In this document: in pieces, positions 21,080-33,256 of the stretch
How positions within the stretch are numbered: position 1 is the stretch's first letter
Layout of the letters: each line of letters begins with the position of its first letter
Source: Niebla homalea
Taxonomy: Eukaryota > Ascomycota > Lecanoromycetes > Lecanorales > Ramalinaceae
Reading direction: 5' to 3'
Assembly: GCA_019925105.1 (NCBI GenBank)
Contig: JAHGAU010000007.1
Coordinates: forward strand, 1,302,001 to 1,366,000
DNA: 64,000 bases
Program-made: the position numbers and the translations under genes
Notes under the pieces: generated by a model
The model's input: the letters and a program-made list of their open reading frames with translations, nothing else
Told to the model about the DNA's origin: nothing
Database searches by the model: none

Positions 21080-24000
21080 ATGGTGAATCTGGAGCCAGGT
21101 CGAGATTACTATGCGGATTTGGAGATATCCCCTCAGGCCAACGCAAATGACGTGAGGAAGCAATTCAAAAAGCTAGGTCCGAGCATCTTCATCGCTTAGC
21201 CAAAAGCAGTTGACTGACTTTGACCTTCGAATTCACCAGCTCTACTGTATCATCCAGACCGCCACCCCGGTCATGAAGAGGAATACAAGGCCAAGTTCCA
21301 AGCCATGTCTGGCGCCCACGAGATTCTCACCGACCCTACTCTCAGAGCCAAATTTGATGCCGAGCGCATGCGCGATCGCTTCACCAAGTCCCACACTGAG
21401 CCTGCGACCAGACCAAATGTACCGCCGCGTGCTGGAGCATCCGATTTCCCACCACCTCCTCGACCGCCTCCTTACACCCCAAACAAGTCGACTTTCTCTC
21501 CACCGCCATCAGCTGGGAGGAAATACGACAAGTTCAGCAGGGCAAGCACTGGCTGGAGCAATGTCGATCCAGCAGAGACAAGAGCAAAGTCAAATGACTT
21601 CAAGGCATGGGAGCAAATGAGACATGGCCCCGCTGCCCCACCACCAAGACGCGCACCACCACCACCACAAAGGTCGCCCCGGAGGTCTGCATTCGACGTG
21701 AAACATACCTCCCCACCAGGGCGAGCTTCATATGGATCAGCACCCAAACCGCCTCGGCGACCGTGGGAGGATTTGAAGGATGCAGGGATGCCTCCTGACC
21801 TGTCCAGAGCAAACACGGCCCGTTCATCGCCCAAGAAAGCTGGATTTGCTCCTGCTTCGATGGACCAGGACGAAGAGCAGGTTCCGTCTGTGCATTACAA
21901 CGTATTCAACAACGATCGCTCGAAACCTGCGTCAGCAATGCCTCCACCTCCACCTCGCGCACCTACATCAAAAAGGCCTGATCCAATGCCCGCCTTTGCT
22001 CGAGACCCGTTCGTGCCGACCAAAGCCCGCGTAAGCACGCCTTACCAAACTTCCGGGGGGGAGAAGACATTTTTCAATTCGGGCCCTGGTTTGCATCAAT
22101 CTACTACCAGCGCGACTCCGCGAGAAAGCAACAGTCGTACCGGGCATCACAATGATTCTGACCATGTCAATGGCGATCATGTCCGTGCTTCATCAGCTGG
22201 TGCCTCGCATCGCCAAGAGACATCTCCGACTGCAGAAGCGTCCTCTTCTGCAACAACCACAGACACGTCATCATCTGATGAGGCTGACGAGAAGTTTGTA
22301 TACTCAAGACCTCGGGAACCTCGAGACTCGACGTCTGCGAGATCACGTAAATGTCGGATACCCGCAGGAGCCGGTCCACGATCCGCCGGATTCTCGCCAC
22401 ACGTAAGAGTCGAGCAAGCGGAAGATGAAGGTCAAGCTGCACGACCATTGTATGCTGGCCCCCGGAGACATTCAGGGATCGATATTCTCTCCCAACGATC
22501 ATTCGAGGAAGAGCAAGAGCGCTTGAGAGACCCTCAATCCAAAACAAGCGCTGACCAGCCCGCACCGCAAGCTGCAAGCGTACCCACTGGATCTGGCTCT
22601 GGAGATCGCTTCATTCCCCGGCATCATCGCAGCTTCGACGCCCATTATAGATCTCCCTCCATAGATGGACCACACCCTGTCCCAAAAGATGAGACGAGCA
22701 AGTCACCAATGTATGGCAACCCAGGGTATATCCCTCTTTCCTCTCTCCACTATTCAGGTCCCCTTCCCTCCCAGAAATGGTCACAGCAGTGGCCATTTGG
22801 CCCTCTTAAGGAAATGAGTGCTCCCAACTCTTCGCATGTCCCATACTGGGCCGTCCCATCCAGTCTACCAGCTATCTCCGGAAAACGTGTGCAGAACGCA
22901 GCTCCACTCACTCCTTCTCCTTTTGCGTACCCACAAGCCCCAGCTCCGAAACATGCTAATTCCATCTTTGGTAGCTTTCGATGGTCGAGTGGTGAGTCTG
23001 GTCAACCAACGCCACCCCTACGTCGTCAGAGCTCCGACTCAATCAACACGAAATTTTCTCCTTCAAGAGATTTGCCCAAATTTGGCGGTGAAAGCCCATT
23101 CTTCCCACGACCTCGTGCCCGACAAGACAAAGATGAGGATCCTCCACTGGCGCCCCACAAAATCAGGCGCGAGGATCGGCGTAAGGATGGCGATAGCTCA
23201 GGACCCCGCGCTAACATACCTCCACCCCCCAAGGTCGGGGATAAGTGGTCTGCCGAGGACTGGGAAAAGCGAATCGGCGCTCACACGTTTGAATTACCTG
23301 CAAACGGACAGAACAGCCGGAATACGAGTCGGAAACGAGGACCCTCCCGAAGTGGATCTTCAAGCAACCTCAAGCGTGCTGGTACTTCTCGAGCTGCTAA
23401 CTTTCAACCGAGTGTCACGGAAGCCGGAGACGAGCCTACGTTGTCAAGCGCCGATTCTATGGAACCCGGTGTCAACAGCACAGGAAGCAGTCGAACTAGT
23501 ACCGGAAGCGATGACAGCGCGATGGACATCGACTCATCTCCACCGGCGGCGTCCGACAACACAGCTAGACCAAGTGGAAGGAGGGGACATTCAGCGACTG
23601 CAAATGAGGGTGCAGCCACGCCACGTGTCAGCACTGTACCACAAAACGGTACAACTGATGCTGGCAGAGAACCGGAGTCGCTCAATCTGAATCTCAGCGG
23701 CCTTCGCCATGTCCCTCCGTTTGCGCCTACCAGCCAGGGTCTCGGGGATCTTGACGATGTGAGAAGTGCACTTCCCTTCGAGTCCCGGCCCTCAACCACG
23801 CGCCCAAACTTTGACTACGCCTGTAAGCCAATGGATCTCCCGAAAGTACCAAAGGCGCCGGTACCACCTTCGTCCCTTACACAAGCTTCTTGGGATGATT
23901 ACGTGGCTGATATGAACCACTACATGTTTAACTGGAACAGCTTCAGCTACCAGATGCTGCTCGTGTTCCAAAGAAGACAGGAGCAGCATAGGGAGATAGG

Positions 24001-24172
24001 GCCGAGCTGGATTGGGGAGATGGGTGGTGACTGCGCCGCCTACCTGAAAGGTCTGGATGAAGATGAGAAAGCACGAAAGTATTGGGACGTTGCCTCGGAT
24101 CATCACAAAGAATGTATGATGAGTCTGAAAGACACCCGAGAGAAACTGCCTCAACAAAGCAAACGTCGATGA
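21080..24172 (+). CDS. large J-domain (DnaJ/Hsp40) protein
   Basis: Exons 21080-21176 and 21240-24172 (intron 63 nt) encode 1009 residues. Residues 1 to about 70 form a J domain: DYYADLEI, QFKKLALLYHPDRHPG with the HPD tripeptide that stimulates Hsp70 ATPase, then the helix ending ILTDPTLRAKFD. Residues of about 80-860 are disordered, rich in Pro, Ser, Arg and Gly, with proline runs. A compact C-terminal segment (about 905-1000) is rich in aromatic and charged residues (SWDDYVADMNHYMFNWN, HREIGPSWIGEMG) and looks folded. The J domain predicts an Hsp70 co-chaperone; the client or location cannot be read from the sequence. The intron splits the J domain between helix II residues and the HPD loop. 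Confidence 0.85.
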
Positions 24173-24745
24173 TATGCGATGAGATTACACATGCATGCGG
24201 GTTTTGGTATCATATTCAGATTTTGTGAAAGCGACGGAGTCTCAGGTTGGAGATACCCCTCTTAGTTCGAACGTCCTCGCAGGTTCAGCATATAGCATTC
24301 AGTATACGACAAAGTGTTTCTCCTCAGCCGTATTCATGTGATTTTGAGCGGAGCGAGGTGTTTGCGGCCGTCTGCACGAAGGAGGCTTTTTAACCAAAAT
24401 GGGATGAATGCATCTGTGGGTCTTCTTCAGATATGAAAAGTCAGCAATGAGTTCTGTCATGCTTCAGCATGAAAGCAGTGAACGTGGGGAATGAACATAC
24501 ATGGCATCCAAAGGTACAGGCTTGGAGTAAGGACAGATCAAGAAGAAGCCCGTCTTCTCATGACTGGGACAGAATATCGAAACAGGAAAAGAAAATAGCT
24601 TCAACACATGGACTTAGCGGGCTCTTAGTGATTGCACTGGCAAGTCGACTGAAACACCGCCAGATTAGACAGAATCATATCTATCACATTGCTCTATATC
24701 ACTCGGATTCTTCACGCGGATGGCGCCTCGCAAAGCGCTCGCGGT
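24173..24745. other. convergent 3' intergenic region
   Basis: 573 nt lie between the stops of the J-domain gene and the serine hydrolase. A 94-codon ORF is present without recognisable features. Confidence 0.5.
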
Positions 24746-25660
24746 TCAATTGACCACCTCTTTCCCCTCACTCTTCCTCCAAGCCCTCAAGATCGCATCC
24801 CGTATGTCATTCGTAGCATTCTTCCCTCCACTCGCCACATCCCCCGCCGCCTGCGGCAAATAATGCCCCATCTCAAACTCCAGGACCTCCTTCTCCCCCG
24901 CAAAATACCTCCCCAACCGCCTCCCCTTCTCCAAATGCGGATCCATCAGCCCCCGCACATGCACCGTCGGCACCCCGCCCATCACCTGCCCCTCGCCAGG
25001 CGGCTCCACAGCGCCATGCTCATCCCTCAACCCCTGATACTCATCCGGCCGCTTCCCCGCATTGGCGACACTGTAGGGCGGGTGGCTCCCACACAGCAAG
25101 ACCCCGAACTTCCACTCCGGCATCCCTGCCCGCCTCCCCCCTCCTCCTCCTCCTCCTCCTCCACCTTTCCCCTCCGCCTGCGCCTGGTGCTGATCCGCCA
25201 GCAACCCCGCCGCCATCCTCGCCCCCTGGCTGAACCCCAACACCCCGACCACATCCCCACACATCTCCGCGCCCCCGGATTTCGCCATCTCGCGCTCCTC
25301 GTCATCCCGGATGCACGCCGCGATGCGCTCGCGCGTGCGGCGCGCGGCGCTGACCTGCTCGGCGACCCCGGCGTCCATGCCGGAGGTGGTGAAGTCCTCG
25401 GGCGGCATCCAGCGGTAGTAGGGGCCGCAGTCGACGAAGGCGGGGAGGACGCCCGGGCCGGCGTCGGAGGGGAAGGGTCCGTCGAGGTAGATGAGCCGGA
25501 AGTAGGGGGACAGGGCGCGCGCGAGGTGGCGGGTCTGGATGCGGAAGATGGTGGCGGAGGTGCCGCCGCCGTGGAGGCAGAGGATCCGCGGGAGGGAGGC
25601 GGGGGGGTGGGGGGTGAGTGTCTCGACCGGGTCCGGGGTGGTGGGTTGGGAGGATGTCAT
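24746..25660 (-). CDS. FSH1-family serine hydrolase
   Basis: A single-exon gene of 304 residues with an alpha/beta-hydrolase fold of the FSH type. RILCLHGGGTSATIF holds the oxyanion-hole region, GVLGFSQGARM carries the nucleophile Ser144, and FEMGHYLP near residue 274 carries the catalytic His; DPH (about 247) is a candidate acid. Family members include Fsh1-3 and hydrolases or thioesterases in polyketide clusters, so the substrate is open. No secondary-metabolism gene is next to it. A (CCT)n microsatellite at about 25137-25167 encodes a ten-glycine insert at about residues 164-173, which is probably an exposed loop. The coding strand is GC-rich and strongly codon-biased compared with neighbours. 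Confidence 0.85.
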   Translation of the reverse strand: MTSSQPTTPDPVETLTPHPPASLPRILCLHGGGTSATIFRIQTRHLARALSPYFRLIYLDGPFPSDAGPGVLPAFVDCGPYYRWMPPEDFTTSGMDAGVAEQVSAARRTRERIAACIRDDEEREMAKSGGAEMCGDVVGVLGFSQGARMAAGLLADQHQAQAEGKGGGGGGGGGGRRAGMPEWKFGVLLCGSHPPYSVANAGKRPDEYQGLRDEHGAVEPPGEGQVMGGVPTVHVRGLMDPHLEKGRRLGRYFAGEKEVLEFEMGHYLPQAAGDVASGGKNATNDIRDAILRAWRKSEGKEVVN

Positions 25661-26411
25661 GGTTATGCTCTTGTCCTGGGCGGGGGGGCGGTTTAGGCTG
25701 TAGATTGGGTGACGAGGGGACGTTTGCGAGGATTGTGGTCGTGGTTGTAGAAGGGAGGGGGATCGATGGGGCGGTGACGGGCGTCAATTTGAGCGTTATC
25801 GTTGGATTGCCATGGTAGTTGATTAGGAAAGGGTACAGAGATATGAAATGGTCCTTCTGTGTGCGGTGATGAGTAGGCAAGCGACCGGCCCTGATGAAAT
25901 CAATGTGACAAGGGTTCAGGGGTTGTTAGGGGAGGATTGAGTCATGGATCACGAATTGGATAGATGGATCGGTGACCGAATGAAGTACTGCTTGTCAGCA
26001 AGTAGTCTTTCTCGCTTGCAGGCGTGGGATCGCCGCTTATAAGGTTGCGGCTGACGCCGTGCAGAGGCGCATCGGGAATATAGGAGCCATTTGATGAAAA
26101 GCCCAGTTGATATCTGCATCTGCCTGTACTTCAGTCTCTGGCAATTTGGGGTCGGAGCTGATGGTGAGACGGTCGCGATACAACTTTGATCATGATGCTT
26201 TAGTCAACCTTCAGCTGCTGATGTTGCTTCAACAAGCCAACTTTGCTGACGGGAACCTGTATATACATCCCTGACGCCAAACATCTATTGATGAGCCCAA
26301 TGCCATGTCTTCAAATCATACAGATGGGAATACTTGCAAACGATACTGGCGCGGGATACCCAAACCCGGTCCATACTTTGAATCGTTTTCACATTTGGCC
26401 AGTGGCTTTCC
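25661..26411. other. intergenic, serine hydrolase 5' to INCENP 3'
   Basis: 751 nt contain the serine-hydrolase promoter and the INCENP 3' region. No gene-like ORF or RNA signal was seen. Confidence 0.5.
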
Positions 26412-29400
26412 TTACAAGCCAAATGTCCATCCGCCATCCCTTCTCATTCTCGCTCTGGCTTCCACATCTCGCCGAATCTCCTCCTCTGTGAGACGATCTT
26501 GGCCAGCCCAATTAGCTGACGAAGTCCGACTCCTGAAGCGATGATGCCTCTCCTTGAACATCTCCTCCATACGTGGACTCGCGACGGGTCCGAAGACCGC
26601 ATCGGCATCCAGTATGTCCTCTTGCTGTTCGAGAAGCTCGCGCAAATTGGGGGACTGTGCCCACTCAGGAAGTGAGGCTGCTCTCTGTCTCTTTTGCGCT
26701 GTGTCCGGACTACTCTCCGCATCCTCCGAGTCTGTCGGGATCTCCGCTAGATGGATGTTCTCCCCATGAGTGTATTGAGGAGACTGTCGCTGTTGTTGAG
26801 AATGTTTGGAAGGAAGTGGTGTCTTGTAAGTTTGCTGTTGATGCTGTTGCTGTTGTTGATTGTGAGGTGGGTTGGGATTTTCGGCGAACGGTATCTTGTT
26901 GCCGTCACGGTACCTCGCCGTATCGGCTGGATAGCCTGGCCTTTGCTGCTGGGTCTGATAGGTGTGTTGCTGGTATGCTTGATTCGAAGTCGTGGTCTTG
27001 AGAAGTGATTGTGCGTGAGGATGGTGGCTGGCTGCCGGCGGAGGAACAGTGCTATAGTTATTGCTAAACATGGACCCTTTGGGTCCGTCTTTGCGTACGT
27101 TTGATTGGCGAATTGGAGGGGCCATGGTGGGCCGGATTGGAAACTCTTCTGGCTCACCGTCCTCCGTTCTCCTTCGTTTGCTTTCATTCTGTTGGTAGTT
27201 TTGACCTCCCTTCGGATGGATGGGCTTTGAAGGGGCAGCGGCGCTATCATTTTCGGGGTCGAAGACTCTCTTTATGGGCGCCTTTGATGGGTTGACGGTA
27301 TGATGTGCGTTAGCAGGTTTGTGGTGTTCGGTCATGTTCTGCTGTCTTGAAGGCGGTCGGTTACCTCCAAGCTCGGGACGATTTGTTGTCGTCGTTTGTG
27401 ACTTCTGAAACCCAGTCTGAGGCTATCTGGTCAGTCAAATTCCTCTCTACAATCATTGCGCGCGGAGTAGCACATACCTGATTAGGAGCCTTCGTGATCG
27501 GCCGCTGGTCCTTCTTTTGCAGCTCGAACCTCCTCTTCTCGATTGCTTCTAGCTGTGCAATCTTCTTGGGATCTTCGGCAGCAGCAACTCGCTCCTTTTC
27601 ACGCTGCCGTTCAACCTCTTGTCGATGGCGTTGCTCCTGGCGTCTGTTCTCTTCTTGGTGAGCAGCTCTCTTGCGTTCGATGTCGCGTTTCTGGTCAAGC
27701 TTTCGCTGCGCTTCCCTCTCATCCTAGGAACAGGTTAGCGAACTCAGGGGCCGACAGGACATTCAACTCACTTGTTCCTTCTTACGCTCAGCCGCAATCA
27801 GAGCCTTTGGCTTTGAAACAGTGGATCCTTTCATGTTCGAGTTTGACGTTGAACTTTGCAGGGAAGCGTTGCTAGCTTTTTTGACCATTCCGGCTTGCTT
27901 TCCCTGCGCAGGCTGCAGAGATTCTTGCAGATTGGAGGCGAGTGCAGTGTTGTTTAAGGCACGACGGCCAGAAGGCATGCCTATCTGGATCTTCATCATT
28001 GGTGCCTTTGGCTGGGCACTTGCTTCTTTTGGTGGCTTTGTGGGTCTGCGGACTTCCTTCAACTTCTGGTTCTGCGCCTGTGATATCCGCCCTGGAACCA
28101 GATGCGCTTGATTTATCCCTCGAGCTGCTTCGTCTTCAACCGTGTCCGCACGTTCATGATTCTGCGCTTTCCCTGGGCTCTGCTGCATCGATCCTGGAGG
28201 CGTTTGAGTGGACGCTTTCTGCCCTTCCTTCGAATAAGCAGTGGCCTGGACTGCCGTCTCCTGTTGGCGCACTTTCTCCTTCTCACTCTCGATCCCCCGA
28301 CGCTCGGCTGCTTCTCTTTCTTTATTCCTCTCCTCCTTTTCTGTCGAGCTCCGGGTCTTGCGAGCTTCCATCGGAGCCGGTCGGGGGCTTATTGGCTTCT
28401 GCACTCGACTTGAAGATTGGTGGGCCTTTGCCTGCTGCAGGAGAGTATTATCGACGACTTCTACACGATCACCACGAAGATTCCTTGCGGCGACTGATGG
28501 TGACATCGTTTCCATCTTGGCTTGCGCAGATATGCCAGCACTACTTGAGAATAAGCCTCGGGCAGTCTTCATGATAGACTGCAATTTCGATTTCGATGCG
28601 CTGAGGGTTCCATCAACATACCGTTTCGACGCCGGGCTTCCCACGGGAGTGGTCGAAGCATCCTGGGGCTGTCCTATATCAGGATAGAAGGATTCTGCTG
28701 TACCAGGAGCTTTTGGAGAGGCTTTCTGCCTTCTGTCTTGTGGCGTAGAAGACTCGAAAGCTGACATGACTGGTGCGTGCTCCACCAGCTTTGCTGTTGC
28801 CGGGACAGGCTTCGTCGAATCGTCTTTTACATTTGGTGGTCGTGCCACTTCGAACAGGTTCTCGCTGATCTTTTGCTTGCCTCTGATGTTCCCCATGACA
28901 TCCGCAGAGATACTCATGCCTAGCTGAGGCCGAACTTGCATGGTCCGTTGAGCTGGCGGCGATTGAATCCAATCATCCTCTTCGTCTTGACCAGGTTGGG
29001 CAGCACCAACGAGCATTCGGTCCAAGCCTTGTTCCTGCTGGTCTGCCTTTGAGAGCTCTGTATAATGTGGTTGCACCATCGCATGGACCGATTTCGTCGG
29101 TCGAGATGTTTGCGATTTGCCCAATTGATTAATCCTCTCTTGCAGTCGCTGGGTTGAAGATTTGTTGTGAAGACTTGTCATCTTCGATTCTGTATCTGAT
29201 CCTTCTTTAGCCGTCGAGAGTGCTTTGATCCCTTCTTCATTGTCTTGTTCATCATTACGCAAGTCTGACTTTTTAGATCCTCCAAGAGACTTTCCACCCG
29301 TGAGACGTCCCAGAAAGCCTCCTTGCAAGTTGGAAGCTTTCATCTGATCTGCTTGGCTCGTTCGTGAGATACCCGCTCCAAGACTCTTCTTCGTAGCTAT

Positions 29401-30375
29401 GGGATCTCGAGGAGGTAATGCAGCGAAGGTAAGAGAGCTTTTCCGAACTAATGTCTTCGCAGGAGAGGATGCCTCTGACGATAATTGCGAATCATCAGCG
29501 GCTAAGTCTTCGTCCCCATCCTTGCCAGGTATGTCGACTTCCATGGCATCATCTTCAACAGGAGCCGGTATAGGGAGAATCTCATCCATGGTTGAAGGCT
29601 CAAGCTGAGCTTTGGAACTTGGGGGTGCCTCTTCCTTTGTTACGTCTTTCTTGGTTAATTCTTCCCTTGCTGAATGGAACGATCGTTCTGTCGTACTCTG
29701 ATCCGCCGAAGATGAATTGGTAGGCCTATCTATCTTTGAAGGCGATTGCGGAGTATCATCGAGGCTGTGGTGTGTCTCGGCGGAAGATTGTACAGCGGGC
29801 GGGTCGATCTCCATATCGTCTTCTGGCATGCCATGGTATCCAGAATCGGTGCTCGCAGGCTGCTCCTTGTCGTCTTCAGCGTAGGGTAAGGCATCCTGGG
29901 CGACTTTGAACGAAGCAATCTTGGACGAGATCTGCTGCTTCACGGGACTTGGTCGATGAGCGGAAAGAGGCATTGGTTGGGCATTGGTGGAGAAGATATC
30001 GGACAGAGGCTGCAATTATTAGCTGGGTTGACCAGGGTTTCAAGCAAATCGGCATACCTCTCGTACTTCCAGAGGATTGCGCTTCTTGGCTGTTCTTGGT
30101 GTTTTGCCTCTCAGTTTTCCCGGGGTCTTGAAGATCTCGGTTACATTTCTGATTGCGATTAGAATTCAGAGCAAGTCCAGAGGCGTAACAGCATACACTT
30201 GATCCTTGGTAAAAATATCTGCCATGTGCTCATTCAGCCATTCAACCTCATTGCGGGCTGAAAATGCAAAATCCTCAGCCTCCTGCCCACAAAATAGAGA
30301 AACCTGAGCATTCTCGTCCTGAATCCATTGGGCTGAGCCGACACCGGGCTGCGCTCGGGGGCGTGTCGCAGCCAT
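26412..30375 (-). CDS. INCENP/Sli15 inner centromere protein
   Basis: This is the scaffold of the chromosomal passenger complex, which binds and activates Aurora B (Ipl1) kinase. Exons 30375-30197, 30148-30058, 30009-27772, 27723-27478 and 27416-26412 encode 1252 residues, all in phase (introns 48, 48, 48 and 61 nt). The N-terminal 100 residues (SVGS-type start, EWLNEHMADIF, TPGKLRGKTPRTAKKR) fit the centromere- and Survivin-binding end. The middle is disordered. Exon 4 is a highly charged alpha-helix/coiled coil (REAQRKLDQKRDIERKR). The C-terminus holds the Aurora-binding IN-box: LPEWAQSPNLRELLEQQ, then DAVFGPVASPRMEEMF at about 1160-1205. This diagnostic box makes the call secure despite the divergent middle. 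Three introns of identical 48-nt length are notable. Confidence 0.9.
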
Positions 30376-31403
30376 GGTTAGTATGGCGTCAGTGTCGGTT
30401 GAGATGTGAAGCTTTCCAGACTTGATTGTTTACTCTGCGGTCGCGCTAGCCCGGCAGAAGCCACGCCAAGAAATTCACGTGATATCGAAACTTTTATCCC
30501 AATTAGGCCTGGCACTTGGCCTCAATTCGACTAACATCAACATCACTACCGAATGGTAATGCCTAGGAAGCAGAAATTACTACAATCTGGCATAACGAGT
30601 CTGTCATGATCATTCAAGTGAACTATTCAAGTGCCTTGTTGGCCTCAACTCAGCTCATCATTGCCAAAACCCACCCAACGATTGAAAATCACTTGAATGA
30701 AATCCAGCGTGAGGTAGACCCATACATCTCGATAGACCATTCAGCTGTCTGGACTGTCGCCTGCATGGTCAGTTCCTCGTACTTGTCACTCAGCGATACT
30801 GATGTCGCTAGAATAAAGCGTCTTGCCACTTGATCTATAAATCTTTGGCTGGGTTCCTATTAATAAAATGGCTCACAACTTACTTTCTGTTCGTGAATTT
30901 TCGAAGTTTCGCTGCACCTGGATCCCCTCTTTCATGAAATCGAAAAGGTTGCTGCTCGGCATTGGTGCTTGTAAGTTCTCCCATGTAATTGGTAGAACGC
31001 AACTCTCCCAGCTTGAAGAAATAAGGCGTAAGCTCAATTGTACAATCATCAAAGGTTTGGAGGATACACACAAGAACCGGTTCTGGCAGACTGAAGATGA
31101 TGAAAGGGTGAATATGTAAGGAAGCTGTAGTGGTGCGCCATGCAAGCAATCATAGGGCAGTCAACATCGCTCCCAGATGATGCGAGTAGAAAATAATCTG
31201 GAGTCTGATTGAACCAAAGTTTGGCCCGCTCGTCCCTTCTAATCTCAACCATTTGCTATCGATGTTGACGGTATTTTGTTACAAGGATTGTTCCTTCTCC
31301 TTCTGTCACTTTTACAATTGTCCCACGAATACTGCGTATGTTGCGTTTCGTCCACTGATGATGCGTGTATCTCCTCGCTAACATACTTATGCTTAAAGCA
31401 TTG
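30376..31403. other. divergent intergenic region, INCENP / CCCH protein
   Basis: 1028 nt lie between divergent starts. Only short overlapping ORFs (about 75-90 codons, both strands, 30600-31150) are present, and they show no domain or codon-bias signal. Confidence 0.5.
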
Positions 31404-32591
31404 ATGATGGCCTCACTTACCTGCAGACACTGGCTCCTTGACCCTAACGGCTGCTCGAACAGTCGATGTCCTTATTCACACGAGCTTACGGGCATCCTGT
31501 CTCCACCCAGCCCCTTCGCGTGCCAGGCATTCAACTTTGGCGGGTGCGCCTTCACCCAAGATCAATGCCTATATGCACACTTGAATGCTGTCACCAATCC
31601 ACACTTCCTTTTTTTCTTGCGTTTGTTCAGTCCTTCTCCAGCACAGTCGCCCAAGCTAAGAAGCATCCAAAGATCCACAGTTGCATCCACTAGACGTACC
31701 TATTGCAGAAGCAGCTGCCAAATCGGGATTCGATTGCAGCGACTGGGACACGCTGAAGAGGCTCATTGATTCCGTGAAGGGTGCCGTTCAATCCACATAT
31801 CCTGACAAGTATACCGGGCAAGCAGGCTTGAAATCCCGCCTACCACGTTACCGTTTGAGACTGGATTCCTACAGGCCTCGATATGATCGTTGCCAGCCAG
31901 ACAGCACCACTCGATGGTCCACTTACGTCAAACGGGACGAACACAGAGGTAGCACCGAAAACAGCTTCCATTCGGCCCAAACTTTTCTACCGCAACCAAG
32001 GCCTCGTCTTCCCTCCAGCGGTACACACTCGTTACCTATCAAACCTCCATCCACTGGTACAAACCGGGTGCCTCTTGGGCCTAAGTCAACCAATGCGAAG
32101 ATTGTGCCTGGTGAGTATATGCACCAGCTTCTGCTCCCACTGATGAGATGCTAAATGAAGTAGCGGCACGCAAGCGCAACGCCCAATCCAGTATCATCAC
32201 CTCACGCCCTGCCACAAAGCGCATCAGACGGGACTGGGACGCACCTCTTTTGAATTATGAGAACGCACAGCCTGCCACCTTTTGCTACTCAGACCCGATA
32301 GAAGAGCCCAAGAAGCAGCCTCCAGTGCAGTTTCCACCAGATGACGCATGCCACACCAGAACACACAAAGTACTTAATAAGTGTGCAAGCAAGCTCCACG
32401 TAGCGGTGAATGGCATCCAGACTGACCGCGACCATCTGAGTCAGCGATGGGAAGCCGATCCTGCTTTAAGGACCCAGATTGTCACTGACTTCATGGCCGA
32501 TCTCAACAATCACTTCTTCGAAGCCGAGACTAAACTTCAGGCTGCTATTTCGATTGTAGAGGATAGGCTCGTGAGAGAGGAGAGGCTGTGA
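31404..32591 (+). CDS. CCCH zinc-finger protein
   Basis: Exons 31404-31589, 31681-32110 and 32161-32591 encode 348 residues. Two CCCH fingers lie at the N-terminus: C-x9-C-x4-C-x3-H in CRHWLLDPNGCSNSRCPYSH and C-x7-C-x6-C-x3-H in CQAFNFGGCAFTQDQCLYAH. Such fingers usually bind single-stranded RNA. The rest is basic and disordered up to a helical, acidic C-terminus (about 270-348). The start could be either of two adjacent ATGs (31404, 31407). The first intron uses a weak GTCACC donor and is the only one that keeps frame, so that junction is less certain than the second (GTGAGT donor). Family beyond CCCH not recognised. Confidence 0.75.
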
Positions 32592-33256
32592 ACTGTCTGG
32601 GTGTAGCAGCAATGGCGCAGGTCCGTTGGCCTTTACACTCGAATCATTAGAGGCAAAGGAGCTTACCAACACTGCAATTCGAGGAGGTCTAGCTGAATAC
32701 TTAGCTATCCGGGGTTGAGCAGAGGGGCTTGGTCAAGACAATTCAGGGTTGGAAATGTTGATGTAGCAACGATGCAGCGCTCCGTCGATTAGCTGGTGTA
32801 AGATAGGGGAGGGACGAGATCGTTCGGATAGGGTTGAATGGTGTGGCTCTCCGAGAGATCACTTTTGCTCCACGCTTTGACGGCTTGAGTGCTGGCACTG
32901 AGCAATCATTCTGTTCTGTCTAATCTGAAAAAGCTGCTTCCTCGGAACTAGTAGGCTGAGCACGCGTGGGTTTTTGGTTACCAACACAGGACAATCTTAA
33001 ATTACAAGTTGAAGGAGAAATCCCCTTTCCAGAAGCATGCACAATTTTGAAGAGAAGGTAGCCCGTTCCATTTTCCATGCTCATTTGCTCGCACGCCAGT
33101 GTCCTGACCTTGTGCCCCACCCCCGGCATCAATCTCACTCATGGCTCAACTTGCTCACTATTCACCGTCACTTCTTGGCTTGGACACATCACAAGGTATG
33201 CCATGCCATTTTTGCCCTTTCATCTACACCACTTTGGCTATCAGGCCGAGCAACCA
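32592..33256. other. convergent 3' intergenic region
   Basis: 665 nt lie between the CCCH stop and the reticulon stop. No coding or RNA feature was seen. Confidence 0.5.

Noticed and set aside
22818..23690. 290-codon plus-strand ORF in the J-domain gene
   Set aside because: Alternative frame of the disordered part of a continuous 1009-residue protein.
24689..25696. 335-codon plus-strand ORF over the serine hydrolase
   Set aside because: Antisense to an intact hydrolase; open only because of high GC. Composition (Pro/Arg/Gly runs) is not protein-like.
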